IMG/VR virus record: IMGVR_UViG_3300030333_002814
Location: 1-24,186 of that record
Strand: one strand, 5' to 3'
DNA: 24,186 nt
Source of the DNA: a virus
Below are positions 23,440 to 24,186 of the stretch, piece after piece. Position numbers and translations under genes: made by a program. The notes under the pieces are model-generated. The model was not told the DNA's origin, ran no database searches, and saw only the letters and a list, made by a program, of their open reading frames with translations. Positions within the stretch are counted from its first letter, which is position 1, and each line of letters starts with the position of its first letter.

Positions 23440-24003
23440 TCATCGCCAGCGTGGGCCTTCAAACCATGCTACGAGGCTCGTTCTTGAGCCCGAAGTAATA
23501 GCAGACACGCCATGTTCTAAATATGACGGAAAGCAGATAATAGACCCGCGCTTTATCAAACTATCGGGGTCTGGATTCTGTGTGTGTGCAAACGATAATA
23601 AACCACCTTCGTAATCATCGGGGTCGGTCAGTTGCACGACAATACTCAACTTTCTGTGCTTGCCGTCTTGCCTGTTCCAATCTATATCGTGGTGCATTCC
23701 GTAGTGGTGTCCTACATCTGCATACTCGGTAAATTGTAGCGGTGGTAAATCTGTAAGGGTAAGGTTAAATTGTTTGTTAGCATCCATAGCAACCTTCATT
23801 AAAAAGTCGTGCATCTCGGAGTATGGACCAACATTAGGAAGCCACCTAATGTCTGTTTTGCGGTGAGCATCAGACTCACCTTCACCTGTTCTGAATGTTT
23901 TTGCCTCTTGTTTTGGTGCTTGTCGGCCTAATTCAATCCAACGCTCGCAATCTTCTTCACTAAGGACTCCTTCGTATAGTAACCAATTTGGGTGTTCCAT
24001 CAT
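23440..24003 (-). CDS. 2OG-Fe(II) oxygenase, prolyl hydroxylase-like
   Basis: A 187-residue dioxygenase of the prolyl-4-hydroxylase/PKHD type that uses iron and 2-oxoglutarate. The iron site YxxHxD is Y101, H104, D106 (in YGMHHDIDWN). The distal ligand is H164 (SYLEHGV), and R174 ten residues later binds 2-oxoglutarate. The core strands LSIVVQLTDPDDYEGGLLSF and the RGSIICFPS segment are typical. It starts at ATG 24003 (or 24000), without a ribosome binding site but 20 bases after a TATA box, so it is probably leaderless. The substrate is unknown. Such genes are frequent in marine viruses near structural genes; hydroxylation of a virion or host protein is an inference. The family call is strong. 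Confidence 0.92.
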   Translation of the reverse strand: MMEHPNWLLYEGVLSEEDCERWIELGRQAPKQEAKTFRTGEGESDAHRKTDIRWLPNVGPYSEMHDFLMKVAMDANKQFNLTLTDLPPLQFTEYADVGHHYGMHHDIDWNRQDGKHRKLSIVVQLTDPDDYEGGLLSFAHTQNPDPDSLIKRGSIICFPSYLEHGVSAITSGSRTSLVAWFEGPRWR

Positions 24004-24023
24004 GTGTAATACAGCCCATCAAG

Positions 24024-24032
24024 TATATTTAA
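24024..24032 (-). promoter_or_regulatory. Archaeal TATA promoter of the oxygenase gene
   Basis: Minus-strand TTAAATATA lies 7 bases after the stop codon of the preceding gene and ends 20 bases before ATG 24003. The spacing predicts transcription starting at the start codon. The same nine bases and the following CT occur at the promoter at 23051-23059. Confidence 0.65.
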
Positions 24033-24038
24033 TGGGTT

Positions 24039-24186
24039 TTACCAACACCAACCATTTATTTCTGTAATATATGGGCCATATTTTTCTTTCATGTTGGTCT
24101 TATATTCGCCCCAATCACCATCTGAAATCCATGTATCAAACCAACCAATATCCCAATGACTATCAGCCGGTATCTCCCATGTGTTT
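24039..24186 (-). CDS. Trp-rich protein, C-terminal fragment
   Basis: The frame is open from the right edge (first full codon at 24185) and ends with TAA at 24041-24039, giving at least the last 48 residues of a protein that begins outside the window. It is rich in Trp, Gly and Asp (WDIGWFDTWISDGDWGEYK) and ends in GWCW. I recognise no family. Its stop lies 6 bases before the oxygenase TATA box, consistent with a real gene end. Too little is visible for a functional call. Confidence 0.55.
   Translation of the reverse strand, partial: NTWEIPADSHWDIGWFDTWISDGDWGEYKTNMKEKYGPYITEINGWCW

Noticed and set aside
1-24186. tRNA genes, integrase, attachment sites or insertion sequences
   Set aside because: Nearly all bases lie in recognised genes, and no cloverleaf pattern, recombinase motif or flanking repeat was seen by eye.

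Overview
The window looks like a piece of a tailed double-stranded DNA virus (siphovirus-like) that infects an archaeon. The best match I can name from memory is the magrovirus-type viruses of marine Group II Euryarchaeota; that assignment is an inference. The sequence supports an archaeal host in four ways. It has a family B DNA polymerase beside a probable PCNA-like clamp fragment. It has a primase that joins an archaeo-eukaryotic catalytic domain to a PriL-type iron-sulfur domain. It has an XPF/ERCC4-type nuclease. It also has TATA-box promoters set so close to the start codon that the transcripts should be leaderless, and many other genes use a GGTGA-type ribosome binding site. No integrase, rRNA, tRNA or CRISPR array was seen.

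Left arm (1-7400, + strand): a tightly packed replication and repair operon. In order: sliding-clamp-like C-terminal fragment, a 63-aa unknown, a zinc ribbon protein, DNA polymerase B, a Cys/His protein, a PAPS-reductase-like PP-loop enzyme, a zinc ribbon protein, a Cas4/RecB-like Fe-S nuclease, a zinc ribbon protein, the fused primase, a zinc ribbon protein and the ERCC4/HhH nuclease. Each of the five enzymes is directly preceded by a small protein with CxxC-type pairs, which is an unusually regular layout.

Right arm (7380-24186, - strand, read right to left): the virion operon. It runs from a truncated Trp-rich gene through a 2OG-Fe(II) oxygenase, a membrane-anchored protein, three small membrane proteins (one with a SAP domain, holin-like), a head-tail connector, a neck protein, a tail terminator-like protein with an extra N-terminal beta domain, the tail tube protein, a tail assembly chaperone pair with a -1 frameshift signal (CCCTTTT), a tape measure protein and a giant 2326-residue tail hub/receptor-binding protein. 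Two TATA promoters (near 24.03 and 23.05 kb) probably drive this arm, the second with a 12-bp palindrome between TATA box and start codon. A third weaker candidate sits before the tail tube gene.

The two arms converge and their last genes overlap tail to tail by 21 bp at 7380-7400. Capsid, portal and terminase genes are not in the window. There is no gene-free stretch over 300 bases.
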